Shown here: piece after piece, positions 30,627 to 43,208 of the stretch
Layout of the letters: every line of letters begins with the position of its first letter
Numbering within the stretch: position 1 is the first letter of the stretch
Origin: Haemaphysalis longicornis
Taxonomy: Eukaryota > Arthropoda > Arachnida > Ixodida > Ixodidae
NCBI GenBank assembly: GCA_013339765.2
Contig: CM023457.1
Span: 74,129,287-74,193,286, forward strand
DNA: 64,000 bases
Direction of reading: 5' to 3'
Notes under the pieces: generated by a model
What the model saw: only the letters and a program-made list of their open reading frames with translations
Databases searched by the model: none
What the model was told of the DNA's origin: nothing
Made by a program: the position numbers and the translations under genes

Positions 30627-31812
30627 GGGAGGGAACTGGGTCTCTAAGAGCCCATGTATAACTAACATTCCATAGTAATCGACTCAGACGCGGTCCCATT
30701 CTTGGGGACTTCTAATAGAAGCCGACGTTGTAACATCCTCTGCCCGGGTACGATACACCACTTGCCTGCTTGACAGAAAAGATTTAGGCAGTAAATTCAA
30801 ATTCCTAGGGCAGGAATGAGGACGAAAAAAACTTAGAACTGTAGGATGCCACACGGAATCAAATGCACCTTGAAAGTCTAACGAAAGCAAATCCGAATTT
30901 AGCAAATTTCTACGACGCTCTTGGAGAACCAATCTTGACTTATAAAGTTCCAACGTTGTGCTTTTTAGGTGAGTGAATCCGAATCTGGAGGGGTGAATAA
31001 AATTATTACTAGCAAGAAAGAAGTAGAGACGATAGTACAGGAGGCGTTCCAAAACCTTTCCAAAAACGGAATTCGTACAGATTGGGCGGTACGATAAGGG
31101 AGTGTCTGGCGGTCGACCAGGCTTATGAAGAAATACCACACGGCTACTCTTCCACACTGCTGGAAAGTGCCTCAAGCGCAGCGCAGCATTAAAAACGAAC
31201 ACACAAAATACGGATGCGCCCTATAGAACGGTCGCACCAGGGTAGGCGCCAGTCTATCTAAACCCGCTGCTGATCACACCTTCATTGTCTCCACCATTGA
31301 GCGAACTTCCATTTCCGAGAGCGGAACATCGTCTGAGCTTTCCGGATATGGCATCAAAGCCAAGTCACGTTCACACGTGTGATGAACCGAATCAGAAGCC
31401 ACCGAGTCCCGTGTAATCTGCGTGCAGAACAGCAACCTAGCCGATTGCTCAGGAGACGGGGTAAACGTGCCGTCGGGGGTCTAAAGGGGAGGGATAGCAA
31501 CCTGTGAATGGTGCTTGTCAAATGCCGATTTGAACGGTTCTGAAAATAAGAATGTTTCAGCATTTTCAGCACAAAAAGTCCGAGTAGCATGATCCTTAGC
31601 TTTTGTAATTGGCACCTGTACTTGCTGAGGGCCGAATAATAAATATCCCTTTTATTAGGCCTTCGGTCGGGTCTTATTCCCGATGGCACCCACGAGCGCT
31701 CGCGAGCAATGTCATCGCTCCACCAAAGCTTTGCTTTGGCATATTGTTTGGCATCTTGGATATTGGCCATGTACAGACCAATAAAAATCAAAGGGTATAA
31801 CACATGCGGCAT
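30627..31812 (-). mobile_element. LINE-S, 5' part (EN-RT linker and RT), 5'-truncated
   Basis: The minus strand encodes KLWWSDDIARERSW (linker, ~31740), a region ending PYPESSDDVPLSEMEVRSMVE, then RT: VVFLHKPGRPPDTPLSYRPI, LVSLDFQGAFDSVWH-type motif A (LLSLDFQGAFDSVWH), and SPQ motif B, then VIHGLLETQFPPGV just before L1. The next expected box continues at 24526 on the other side of L1. The upstream end meets CR1-a near 31830. Confidence 0.8.
30684..31202 (-). pseudogene. Reverse transcriptase of LINE-S (fingers and palm)
   Basis: 172-codon open frame covering RT domains 1-4: PLSYRPICTNSVFGKVLERLL, GFTHLKSTTLEL, SLDFQGAFDSVWHP (catalytic Asp), SSRQVVYRTRAEDVTTSASIRSPQ. The segment is nearly intact, but the element is divided by L1 and frameshifted downstream. 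Confidence 0.78.
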
Positions 31813-32103
31813 AAAATGTAAGAATGGAACGCGGGCTTAACTTGGCCCAAAGGTAACACTGATAACACAGCCCGGCGCAACCGGACGGTAAAACCAAAAC
31901 AGCAATAAACAAGCCCAATACATCGATTCGCAGCAATAACCTAGCTTAAGGCAAACTAGCGTTAGATAGGTTGAAAGTTTAACAGAAGGTGGGGCTATAC
32001 GTTTCTTCGGAGATAGCCATGAACGCCCGTTGGCGCCATTCGTAATGTTCATTATGTTGGATGACCTGGTCCGATCCGAAGTTAAGCTGATGCAGATGAA
32101 TTT

Positions 32104-33224
32104 TTATGAATTAGCTGCTGTAATTTCCGAATCAAACAGATAGTATTTAGCGGATGAATAAGACTGTCGGCGGTGAAAGGAAATGACACAAGTTTGCTTT
32201 GGTTTGAGGGACATCAGCCATTTTTCGCACCATGAATGAATCAAAGAAATATCAGTCTGTAGGATGCCAGTGTCGGTTGCATTCTGAACAGGACGATAAA
32301 TATACACAATCATCTGGAAGTAGACGAATGTTAGAAGCTAATTATTCGGCATGTCATTGTTATAGATTACGAATAGCAGAGGACCAAGAAAAATGCCTTG
32401 AGGTACGCCGGAGGTTAGAGCGCCCAGAGAGGAGCGATGGGTATTTGCACAAGCGAACTGCTAATGGTTAGTCAAGAAGTTACGTATCCAATTTAAAACA
32501 CGATAATTGCGGTGAACACGTGAAAGCTTCAGAAATAATCTGTTATGAGGAACTTTGTCAAGGGGTTTGCGAAATCAATGAAAATGGTGTCTACAGGTAA
32601 GTTAACATCGAGGCTAGAGCTCAGGTCGTTAATAAACAGGGCGAGTCCAGTGTCACATAAAAGTCCTTCTTGAAAACAGTGTTGGTTGGGGTTAAAGAAT
32701 TGTACTGAACGTAACAAATGTACGATGTGGGAATAGAATATGTGTTCCGTAATTTAGGGAATAGACTTGAAATAGAAGTGGTGCGATAATGACTCGGTGA
32801 AAATGAATGACCTTTGTTCGGGACAGGAACCATCTTACCAAATTTCCAGTCGTCCGGCACCACTTCGCATGAGATGGACTGCTGAAAAATGTACGAAAGA
32901 ACTAGGCTTGTTATTCAATGAGTGTTTTTTAGTAGTTTTCAACTGACATCGTCTATTCCCACGGATGACGTTAGTTTAAATTGGTCAATTAGTTTTTCAA
33001 TGCCGCGTAAATCGAATGTCTGGCATGACTGGATAATCAAGAAATGGGGAGTTTGGAAGCGGGTCGCGTGATTCAGGGGTAAATACGAAGGAGGAGGCAG
33101 AATTTAACACCTGAGGGGTAATATGTTCTGGAATACGATCACCATGTTCATCAAGCAATGATACTCTTTTGGTGGGGTTTAGATTATTGGCTGCCCAAAA
33201 TTGTTTAGCATAATTGCGTACCAT
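32104..33224 (-). pseudogene. Reverse transcriptase of CR1-a
   Basis: Segments: VPDDWKFGKMVPVPNKG (32863), FFNPNQHCFQEGLLCDTGLALF...VDTIFIDFA (motif A), SGVPQGIFLGPLLFVIY (motif B, ~32410), and a thumb region with HSWCEKWLMSLKPKQTCVISF. A frameshift destroys the catalytic ADD box near 32320. Confidence 0.72.
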
Positions 33225-33619
33225 ATTAGGTGATGTGGAAGACGAAAAGAATGCTTAGCCTTTGAAGCAGGCGATTCAAATTTTTTTGCTGTTAGGCAAT
33301 ACTTATTCCAAGCGCTGGCGCTCTTAGCCTAGCGATATATTCGCTTTTCCGTATCGTTATGACGCTTCAGAGGTATCTTAAACCAAGGTGAAGACTCCCG
33401 TTCCGTAACTGTAACAGTGCGGTTAAACCTATTGATCAAATCATGGATTTTGCACTCAAACAGAAACCAGTTAGTTTTTACGGGCTTTGGAAGAAGTCGT
33501 TAAAATACCAGTCACAAAATATGGATAGTTCGTTGTTAATGGCATCATAGTTTCCATTATCGTAGAGTGAGTGTTTTCTTGGAATGTGTTAGGCCTGGTA
33601 GTTGATTAGAAACCGCAGC

Positions 33620-34069
33620 CTAAAGTACAGCGTGATTACTTATCTCGGGCACCAAAATGATAGTGGCAAGGTTACAGCGGTCTGACGTGAAAATGATGCC
33701 AAAAATATTTAAAGAGTGCTCAGTAACTCGGGTTGGGGAGGAAACGAGTTGACATAAACCAAATGTTAGGCATGTGTTAACAAAGTCGCTTTCGATATTG
33801 TGTTTAGATATCGTGAACGCGAGGTTAGACCAGATTATTCCTGGCAAGGAAAAGTAACCCATTAAACTAACTGGTATGTTAGGATAAGATGCATTCAGGA
33901 AGTTAAGAGCACTGTGGAAAATGGCGATAAATGAAGCGTATTTATCAAGTGGGCGGTAACAGACTCCAATGATAACCGCAGGATATGAATTTCTGCAGCA
34001 GACAAACATTATTTCTATACAGAAAGCGATGACCACTGGAGAGCAATTTAAACGATTTTGAGCAGCCAT
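33620..34069 (-). pseudogene. APE-type endonuclease of CR1-a
   Basis: 149-codon frame with VIIGVCYRPLDKYASF, NIPVSLMGYFSLPGIIWSN (the usual GDFNLPGIDW, with Asp changed to Tyr), SDFVNTCLTFGLCQLVSSPTR and IFGIIFTSD, ending VPEISNHAVL (the SDH box with Asn). It nicks target DNA in working elements; two catalytic positions are substituted. Confidence 0.75.
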
Positions 34070-34200
34070 AACAATGCCACCACCACGCTTACCATCACGA
34101 TCTCGCCGAAAAATTATGCCAGAAAAACATGGTGCTAATTCGGTATCGAAAATTGAAGGGTTAAACCACGTTTCAGTTCAGAGAACTAAATTGCAATCTG

Positions 34201-36985
34201 TAGTGCAGATAAGATTATAAACCGAGTGGCGTTACGGCAAGATGGTTATATGATAGTGTGTACAATCTACAAAAGTTCTGGATTGAATTTAGGATTCGCT
34301 GGGGTGTGAGGTTATATCTATGGGAGGAGGGAGATTACTTTTGTAGCGTTAGCTACACTGGTCAAGGGTGAGCAGTTTCACGTGGATTGTGGAGAGCCGT
34401 GCTGCGCATGCGCGAGGATCAGTGACATCACACGGCGCACCGAACGTTGCTCGCTGTCCGGCGTCTTTCACACACCCCACGCGCCCAGCATATTTGCTGA
34501 CCTCCCTTCCGCACGCGGTGCCCCGGTCCACTTGATGATCATGCGAGGGGAGGCGGGCTGCGGAACCGATGGCTTGTGCATCTCAGCAACACCGGCGTGC
34601 GCCTGTAGAACCAGCTTAGCTCTGGGGCCATCGGTAACGCTGCGCCAGAGCTCTTGATAAATATACGTGTGTGTCACATAATGCGTATACCGTGTGTGTG
34701 TGTCATTGCAACAGCAGTAATCATGATAATCAAGCTAATCCTAGACAACCGGGAAAGCTAAGAATAACCAGCTGAGCCTTAGCACAGCTTACGTCTATCC
34801 TGGCATAGCCGAGCTAAGCCACTGCTAATTTTTGTCAGACGAACGATCGAAAACGTTAGTAGTGTCGCAAATGGTAATTTGTCGCACCGAAATTTACACG
34901 TCTTGCGAGACGCTTAAAATTAAATGAGTTGTTTTGGGGCCTTGCGGGTGTTGGGGAAAAGATCTTGGCTAATGCTATAAATGGGGTCTTAGTTTTTTGG
35001 CGTTGGACAGAACTAGTTTTCGGTCCTTGAAATGACAGCACAGGACGACACTGGGCCTGTTTTTACTGGGTTTGTAACGTCCTATTCGTTGACCACGTTT
35101 CATTTCTGTGGGCTGGATTGGGACTCCAAGATTTGTAAGACAAAGATCGGTGTCGCGTTTCTCGGGCTGTGCCGAAGATTCGCCAGTGGCATATCAAAAC
35201 AGTAAAAAACAAGGTTGCACCTTCGTTGTCTGTCCTCGGAGCCGTCCATCCTGACAACTCAGTTTTGCTCAGTTACTGTTTGCAGGCCGTCGACCTTTTT
35301 TTCGCTGTGGCTATTGCAGAGCAGTCGTCTTCAATTTTACTCTTTTAGTAATTTCTTCGACGTTTTTGTCATGTTGTAGCAGCGTATAACGTATTTATTT
35401 CATTTCATTGAGGATTGATGCCTGTCCGCACTGCATTTCGCTGAGGACAGACATAACGTCGTTCGTGGTTTGAGTGGTGGCGGACCGAGTTTTTGGGCCA
35501 GAGTTTTCCTCGATGTCCCCACAGAATAGCAAAAGCGCCCGCAGGCCACGAATACAGCTACAATCTCTAAGCAACAGCTAGGACTCGGCGTCACTAGAAA
35601 AGCAGCGTTTTTGGTACGCTTCGAAACGAGGGAACAGAATTTTTTAGCTTCATTAAAAACAGGCGGTCCAAGTGAGTGCGGGCCCTCACCGTCGTATCGC
35701 CTACAAGCACCTTTGGGGATGTAAAAGAGGACTGGGCTGGGCCTCTCTCCGTTCGGTCACGAAGCAGTAAGTTCAAGTACGTTGTTTTTTTCCGTGCACC
35801 CCATCACGTGTGCTCCACGTGGAGTTAGTCTCATTAATGAAATCAACGGCCTCCTACCTCAGCTTTCGGTGACTTCTTCCCCGCAGGCGTATACACGGGA
35901 TCATGTATTCAGAGAACGCGTGACCTTTCGACAAAGTTTCGGTAGACATGCAAGGCTTCTGCCTACACCTCTCAGGGAAGAAGTCGCGTCGCATTTAAGC
36001 ACCGCACGAATCAGCTGGAAGTGTATCATCCCTATTCCGTGGTGGGGTGGTTAGTGGGCGCGGCCACTTAGAATCTCTCTGTAAGGTGCTGGGGTGAGCC
36101 AAACGGGTTTGAAGAACTGGCCACAGTCCTCCCTTACGCAAAAGCACTTCTGTACTTTATACATCTTGCTATCATGGAGTCGGATATAGGTCAGTCGTGT
36201 GCTCTCACTCCTGCAGATCACCTCCTTGGTTGCAGACGGACGCACGCGCCTGCAACGACCAAATGAGGAATGGCCACAGCCCCGGGTTTGCACACAGATG
36301 TGCGGCCGTATCGATATCGAGAACGTTGCGGGAAGCTCGTGTATCTCTGGACAAGGTGTATAAAAAAATAATGTGCTGGAGCTTCATTCTACTCACTGCG
36401 CAAACATGAAAGCGGCCGCCCAAGTCAAAGTAATGGACATTGTGTTTCGTTTTTGTAGAGAATGTGAAAGCTGGCAGCGTTCGGGGGGTCTACAAAAGGG
36501 CCGATGGTGTCATCCGTTCTGGTAAGATCAGCTTGAAGATAGACTTGTAGCCATCAGACCTATACAGAGAATTTACCGTCTTAAATTTTGTACCTACATT
36601 TTTTTTCAGCATAAATGCATGAAAACAGTCATTTATATATTTCTCCGAAACGTGAAGAGGACGAGAAGGGCAGCTAGTTGCGACGGAATGCCTAAGCCCA
36701 AAAGTCGCACTTAGGGGCTCCCTCCTCGCAGCACAAGGCTCCTTTAATACCAGTTTAGGACAAAACGCCCCACCTCGGCGACGACCAAACAAGTCTTCTT
36801 TCTCTTTATTGCCATGGCAAGCCCTTTTTTGTTCTTGGGATCTTTTGGCCTAATAGAGGTGTCCGCGTAGTGGCAGCCTCTTGTGTATCAGCGTACCGCG
36901 GCGCTGACAACATGGTGGCTTATGTAGCCAAAATGGTGACTGCTGTACATGCAATACCAGGATTTTCGATACCACAGTCAAAGAC
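34201..36985. other. Unassigned region
   Basis: About 2.8 kb with only short ORFs (90-100 codons at 34382-34657, 35782-36054 and 36490-36792) that match nothing I recognise. 34700-34850 contains many agct/gagc words (ccgggaaagctaag, ccagctgagcc), suggesting a dispersed repeat. No gene is supported. Confidence 0.3.
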
Positions 36986-37158
36986 TAGCAGTCTATTTTC
37001 CGCGGCTATGGAGGCGAAAAGCAAAAACGCCCGTGTGTACGAGATTTCGGAGCACGTTAAAGATCCCCAGGTGGTCAAAATTAATCCGGAGCCCTCCACT
37101 ACGACGCGCCTCATCGCCTGTGTTGCGTCGGCGCGTTAAACCCCACAATCAATCAATT
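36986..37158 (+). mobile_element. tRNA-derived SINE, 5'-truncated (copy 3)
   Basis: Body with cacgttaaagatccccaggt, then ggagccctccactacgacgc and the ending gttaaaccccacaatcaatcaat. The tRNA-like head is missing or too diverged to see. Confidence 0.75.
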
Positions 37159-38054
37159 TTCCGCGGCTAACGGTGTACCAAGAAATGCTGCCACAGTTGG
37201 AACGAATGAATCCTCCGCGAAAAGCTTGGCGATGAGGTGTACGAGACATATTAAGAACTGTTGACCGAAAACCGCTGCTTGTCCATTCTCCCGTGCAACT
37301 GGAAGTGTCCTGGTGGGGCTAGGTTCATATATATCTCCCCCCTTCGCGACATGAATGATGGCATGACAAGTGGGGTCAGAGGTATGATAGTAGTGCCTAG
37401 AATTCGAATAAGCAGCATGCCGCTGTCTACTGCTGGCAGTTTATTCTGCCCTAGCAATGACGTAGCAGGAAACGCTGCCACATCTGATAGATAAAATTGC
37501 CACACGATGAGCTTGACGATGAGCTACACGAGCAGCAGGCAGAAATTGTAGATCAACATCCACATGGTTGACGCTCTCTTATGCCCAATAAAGATTTCAG
37601 CGTGAATTATGTAGCGCTTGTTGTCACGCCAGTCGGTGGGGCATCTTTTGATGAATTAGGCATGAAAATAAACGCAGACAAACTAGATAGAGTGCGTACC
37701 TTTCACGTAAACACTGCAGTCTTCACACTGAGTGTACGTGGCTTTCTTCCATTTCCGTCTGTGTTTTGGTTTCCCGCACAAGCATGCAAACAACGCTTGC
37801 ATCGAGCCAATTTATATGATCTCTGCTTGACCACTTTGATGTCGGTGTTGCCGGTGTAGTTAGAGAAGTGCTTGTGCATCCTAAAACATTTAGATAAGAC
37901 CTGCGTTGTCGACAGCCGGCAGTTGATGCTTCGCTGTCATTGCCAGAGAAGGAAATGCTGACGCCTTTAGAACCGTTGACTACCATGCGCAGAGTGACGT
38001 TATGATTGACCCGAGAAACACAGAGGGTCTCCTGAGCAACCACCCATGTCTCGT
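37159..38054. other. Unassigned region left of PLE-2
   Basis: No convincing ORF or repeat. A 141-codon minus frame (37723-38148) overlaps the PLE-2 3' end and is not recognised. Confidence 0.3.
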
Positions 38055-38152
38055 TTTGGAGACTTAGCGCACAGAAACGGGGGAAAAAAGGAACACACGG
38101 ACAAGCGCCTTCTATGAACGAACTACTTGATTTATTCGAAAAACACACTTTT

Positions 38153-39043
38153 TCACCCTACAACAACACAGCGCACACCAGTACAGAACCCCATCGACTC
38201 CGCACAGCAAAAAGGTGTACACTCAACAATGTACACAAACGAGGATAGTACCGAAGGTTCCTTATCTAACAATGTTACCGAGGGTTGGCTTACACAATCT
38301 TTTTTGATAGGAACTATGGAATGCCTCAACGATTTCTCTTGATTTTTTTGTGGTGCTTGAACAAAGTGACAGTGTTGTCGAAGCAGGGTGCACATCCACA
38401 CGCGTTGCAATGTAAGGCTAACTGCGTGCACGGGCGTCCTTTTAAACTAGGCAAGTGCCCTCTCAGTCTTATATTTATACACCTGTAGGTCTGCCCGACA
38501 TATATTTCACTGCAAGTCATAGGTATACGATACAGGACATCTTTCATACAATCAACAAATTGCTTTCCATGACTTGCAGTACATTCATTATTTCCTTCAT
38601 TTTTTCTTTTTTGTACTTTCGTTTCACCATGCAACACACACCTGCTACTTTGTTCTTTGCTGAACACACAACGTTTACATCGTATTTTTCTGCCACCTTC
38701 TTAATTCTGTGGGCACGTCCATGCCCGTAAGGTTTTACAGAATTCTTAGACCGTTCATCTCTAGGCCTGCTTCCTTCCCTCGTACGTTGTTCTTCGTGTT
38801 TTAACTTTCGGAGCAACCGGCCGCAAGATGCCGGAAAAACATTTTGCGGATAACCAGCGTCCTGCCAACCGCGTATTTGTTGTCCGAATGCGTCGTTCAT
38901 TGTTTGACAACACGATTAAAACAAGGCAGATCTTCAGCATGCCTCAGCAATCCCATTCTTAACCAACCACGAATGGTCTGAGGCATAGCTCAGCAGAGGC
39001 TTTCTAGCCCGGGTAGAATACAACCAGCATACTTGATCCGAAT
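38153..39043 (-). pseudogene. PLE-2 RT C-terminus and GIY-YIG endonuclease
   Basis: Begins with CWLYSTRARKPLLSYASDHS and NGIAEAC, the region after the RT palm in PLEs. It continues through a basic linker (RIKKVAEKYDVNVVCSA) into the endonuclease: DVLYRIPMTCSEIYVGQTYRCINIRLR and LALHCNACGCAPCFDNT (a Cys cluster), ending EIVEAFH. At least two frame changes. Similar domains occur at 51381-51674 and 51801-52061. Confidence 0.78.
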
Positions 39044-39499
39044 GAAATGCTAATTTGATGATGGTTGGGTGTTTATGGCGCAAGGCCAGCTAGGGAAAAG
39101 AGCGCCAAAACAACGGTCATGTATGACGAATGAAGATATCAACTCTAAAATCGCTCAACAAAAACAAAATAAAACTCCCACCCCCCTCGCGGGAACCCCT
39201 GTGTAGATGCGACGCATAGGCGGAGCGGCGAAGCGACCGCGTTTTATAGCGCGCATAACGTTGAGGGGACTGCGTAAGCCGGTTGCAGTCGATGACGACG
39301 TTGGCGTACTTGTAAAGCGGCGTGGACTCTAGGTGTTTGAGCCAAGCGTGGATGTTGCTTCGCCGGAGAACGGCACACCGGTTATATGCGCAGCGCGCCC
39401 GAAGTAGAGGAAACCGCGGAAGAGAGAGTACTGCACATGCGCCGGCCCCAGCGCGTCTCCCGCTGCTATGACGCAACGTGCCGCGGCTATGACGCAACA

Positions 39500-39600
39500 C
39501 AATCCAACACAATCTACTTTAATCCAATCCAATCCAAATCCAATGGAATCCAAGCCAAGCCAAGCCAAGCCAAGCCAAGCCAATCGAATCCAATCCAATG
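39500..39600. repeat. (CCAAT)n/(CCAAG)n minisatellite
   Basis: Repeated aatcc and ccaag pentamers, with an uninterrupted core of six ccaag units near 39550-39580. It produces long spurious repeat-peptide ORFs on both strands. Confidence 0.85.
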
Positions 39601-39698
39601 CCCCTCGCGAAAGAGTGTTCGCTATCGGAGAGAAGAGGGGGTGAGCGGCGGAGAGCGCAGCTGGCGCGGCGAGGAGAATGGGGGAGGGGCGGACAACG

Positions 39699-39726
39699 CC
39701 GACGACGACGACGACGACGACGACGC
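39699..39726. repeat. (GAC)n microsatellite
   Basis: About nine GAC units in a GC-rich context inside the 594-bp insertion. Confidence 0.9.
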
Positions 39727-39768
39727 CGGAGGGACAAGGCGAGTGAATCAGATGCTCTGCATCTAAAA

Positions 39769-40654
39769 TCAGTAAAAGACAATGAGGATGGCTGGTGTAA
39801 ACGGCCAGGGTGTGACAGTGCATGGCATGAAATTCGGTGAACAATTACGCGGGATAGGAAATGACGTGTAAAATTGGATTTCGCTCAGAAACCTAATAAA
39901 AGTGCGCTGTAGAGGAATCATGGGATCGTCCGCTAAAAACAGTTCTGGGTGTAGTGGGATTTGTTTCCTGTATAATTGAGGGAAACGTTTGCGTCTTGTG
40001 GTGTGGAGTGTTTTGCATGTAATTAGAATCTGAATTACGGATAGGCCCTCCCCACACCTGCTACACAAAGGCCTTGGAGGTCCAGTGACCAGATGGGAGT
40101 GTGTTGCGTGTGTGTGGCCTATCCGCAATCTAGCTAGGGCAACTTCGACGAATCCGTTGTATGAATTTGTATGTAACGCCCTAAGTGCGGTTTTACTAAG
40201 TCTAACTTGTTTTCTGTCTGTTTACTCCTGTCGGCTTGCCATGCTTCGCGAAGGTGTTGTCTTAATTGCGGCTTGAGGTCGGTATAGGGTATTGTTGTTA
40301 TGTCCACTGTATGTGCAAGTGCACCAGCGGCGGCCATTCGATCCGCGGTCTCGTTCCCCGCGACTCCAGCATGCCCTGGAACCCAGCAAAGGGCTAGTTG
40401 AAATTTTTTTCCATACGCAGACATTATACCACTACAAACTAGATTGACAATGTTGTTTTTGTGGGTCTCTGTGACCCTAATGCTGGCACAACGCTTGAAG
40501 AGTCTGTAAAGATGACGGACTTCGGAATTTGTTTTTTAAGAATATCCTGAACGATGAGTAAAATGCCATATGCTTCTGCTGAGAGGACAGTGGTGTGTGC
40601 GCTCATGGTTTTGGAAGAATTAAAGTTAGGACCATGAGCGGCACACGACACCAT
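39769..40654 (-). pseudogene. L5 RNase H and C-terminal zinc region
   Basis: RNase H pieces: MVSCAAHGPNFN, VLSAEAYGILLIV (Glu), SVIFTDSSSVVPAL (Asp), then after a frameshift LALCWVPGHAGVAGNETADRMA (His and a Gly/Asn/Glu motif). The C-terminus has MRIGHTHATHSHLV, PRPLCSRCGEGLS and TLHTTRRKRFPQLYRKQIPLHP. Compare L4 62320-62896, about as well preserved. Confidence 0.8.
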
Positions 40655-41089
40655 ATTTTAAGTTTTTGAGGCATCAGAATAAAATTCAGCACATTTATAT
40701 TTATTTTGAGGTGTGTGGGGACCAGGGTTCTTACGGTGGCCTCGGTGGATCCTCGAGATTCGGCCGCAAGGCTAGCCCCGCTGAACACCGCCATGGATCG
40801 CCAACTTCGCGTAGCACCAGCGAACAGCAAGGAACACAGGACACAGAATTCGCCCAATCCGACATTTATTGCACTGCAATAAGGGATGTCGGGCGAGTCG
40901 CTCTTTGCCTCCAAGGCCACCTTAGCCAGGACGGGAGAAACAGGCGCGAGGGCGGACAAAGGAAGGTCAAAAATGAGCAAGACGTACTGACGGCCGCTCC
41001 CGATGATGGCTTGTATCCTAAGAGGGCCTCCCTCTGTGAGCACCGCCCCGGAGCATACCGCCCGGAACTTCCGGGCAAAACCTGTCACG

Positions 41090-42785
41090 TCAAGAATTTG
41101 GGAGTGCCCCCCCACCGCCGTCATCCTCCCGCGACGGTGAAATGCGCGGCCGCCGGGAGAGAGAGGGACCTCCCCTTCTCGCCTCCGCGGCGAGCTGAGA
41201 GAGACAAGGAAGATGGCAGGCCTCCGTAACTACCACAAGCGACAAGAAATGCTGCAGAATCGCACATCTCGGAACCCTGTTTTTATCTATTTTCATAAAA
41301 GAAACATCACAATGAACTGGCTGCAGTTGCCATGGTGGTATAACGTCAGAAAATGATGATGATGTGGATACACCTAAAAACCAAAGGGAAATACCTGAAG
41401 CTTCCCCTCTCACCCTCAGTGAGTAGGGCAAAGAAAGAGATGGACGATTTGAGAATAGCCGGGTTGTAGATGTACCGTTGACGACAGGTTTAAAAGGATG
41501 GTTATTCAATGATGAGATCATAAAAGCATATAATAAATCTATGTACATTCGTTGATGTTCCAGGCACCATTTGCTACTTTCAGCGTACAGAGTCTGGGTC
41601 GGACTAGTGCGGAACACACCCGATGCAAGGCCCAGGCCCAAGTGCAGCACTGGGTCAAGCATTTTTAGTTCTGTTTTTGATGCTGACCCTTACACAACAC
41701 TACCGTAGTCTAACCGAGAGCGGACAAAGGCGGTAAAGACACGGAGAAGGAGTTCTTTGTCTGGACCATAGGATTGGTGGGAGAAGACTGAGAATGTTTG
41801 GTGTTTTAGGCATTTATTTGTAAGTTGTTTGATGTGTGAAATAAACAAAGTTTTTCATGAAATATAACACCTAAAACTTGTGCTCCTTTTTTACAGGAAT
41901 AGAAGCACGATGAAGGGTAATCTCAGGGTCCGCCTTTATCCCGCGCTGGCGGGCGAACACAACACAAGTACTCTTTCCAGGGTTACGTTTAAAACCGTTT
42001 GTGTCCGCCCAGCCAGCACGTTTTTTCACCCCAAGCTAGACTTGGCGTTCCCAAATTGAATAGTTACAAGACTTAAAATATATTTGAATGCCATCTCCAC
42101 ATGTAGAACAGAAAATGGTTGCGGGAAATTCCTTCCGGAGAGAGTTCATAACAATAAAGAGTGTACAGCTCAAGACACCACCGTAAGGGACGCCATTTTA
42201 TTGCACGTATACATTCCAAAGAGCATTGCCAACCCTCAGTCGAAAGGTCCTTTCCGACATGTAGCTACCGAGCGTGTTCAGCATGTTGCAGGAGACACCA
42301 TACGACTTGAGGTCGCACAAGATGCCATACCGCCAGGCCCTGTTATACGCCTTTTCCATATCGAAGCAGACTGTTATACAATACAGCTTATGAATGAAGG
42401 CATCTTTTAGATATGATTCCAACGAAACCAGTTGATCGTTGGTGGATCTCACTGGCCTGAAGCCTGCCTGGCAGCTCTCGAGAAGACCATTGTACTCAAG
42501 AAAGTACACGAGCCTCCTGTTTATCATCTTCTCGTGGAGATTGCACAGGCGGCTTGTCAAAGAATTGGGCCGGTAACTGGAAGGAGAGGACGCGTCCTTT
42601 TCTTTTTTACGAAAAGCCACTACTATGGCCTCCCTACAAAAGCGTGGAATATGCCCCGAAAGCCATATTTTATTGTAGAGATGTAGACGTGTTTCAAGTG
42701 TGCCTAAGTGTAGATGTATCATGGTGTATGTGATTTTGTCTGCACATGGAGCTGAAGGCCTGCATGTGGTCGTTGCGGCCTTCAT
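41090..42785 (-). pseudogene. L5 reverse transcriptase and thumb
   Basis: Frame 42785-42198 holds LSGHIPRFCREAIVVAFRKKEKD, SSYRPNSLTS, GLLESCQAGFRPVRSTNDQL and TVCFDMEKAYNRAWRYG (motif A). Motif B NGVPRGGVLSCTLF follows at ~42190 in another frame, and the YxDD region is missing or degraded. The thumb shows KKEHKFLGVIFHEKL (~41880), then LDPVLHLGLGLASGVFRTSP (41662) and the connection to RNase H. Confidence 0.78.
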
Positions 42786-43208
42786 CTCATGAAATGAAAA
42801 AGAATTGTATGAAGTGTGCGAATGTTGCTATCACGCAGCGACTTCTTTTCCGCAGATGTTTTGTGTTTTTTGAAAGTGTTTGTTTATTGTGCTGAACTAG
42901 TCACGTGTTCGAAGTGGAGTGTAAGTGTGTTAGCCTGGTCTTCGACTGTGTCCCCTGTTTTGCATACCAGGGGAAACGCTGTGTGTCTGTTGACCTTGGA
43001 GCTTACGTATATGTGTCCAGACTTTTCGTGTGTCTATGTATCAGTTTATGAATGTCAAAAAGATGTGCCAACTCTTTCATTTTGCCCCACGGCGCACACG
43101 TTTTTCAAGAGTCTTTGCCCGTTTTAACAAGAGGAGGTTACCCGACGTGGGGTACCGACGAAGGATACCCCACGCCTTGTTCTGGGCCTCTCGTGCCCGC
43201 CTACAGTC

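Larger units (their letters stand above)
31840..34200 (-). mobile_element. CR1/L2-like LINE 'CR1-a', 5'-truncated
   Basis: Minus-strand endonuclease (34069-33620), linker (33224-32997), RT (32863-32104) and a C-terminal stretch to ~31840, all in order and all frameshifted. No RNase H domain, which fits CR1/L2-type elements and separates it from the I-like LINEs here. Confidence 0.75.
39175..39768. mobile_element. 594-bp insertion in the L5 3' UTR, GC- and microsatellite-rich
   Basis: L4 has aaaataaaatcagtagaag contiguous; L5 has the same sequence split by 594 bp, with TAAAA at both edges (39170-39174 and 39764-39768). The interior contains a (CCAAT/CCAAG)n tract and a (GAC)n tract plus GC-rich sequence. 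No TIR or tRNA head was found, so the class is unknown. Confidence 0.6.

Noticed and set aside
30684..31812. Separate LINE family at 30684-31812
   Set aside because: First read as its own element; the RT continues at 24526 across L1 with a shared duplication, so it was merged with LINE-S.
39329..39844. Repeat-peptide ORFs over the CCAAT and GAC microsatellites
   Set aside because: Composition artefacts of simple repeats on both strands.
40666..41229. 187-codon plus ORF
   Set aside because: Antisense to the L5 RT thumb/RNase H region; the minus strand carries recognisable LINE motifs.
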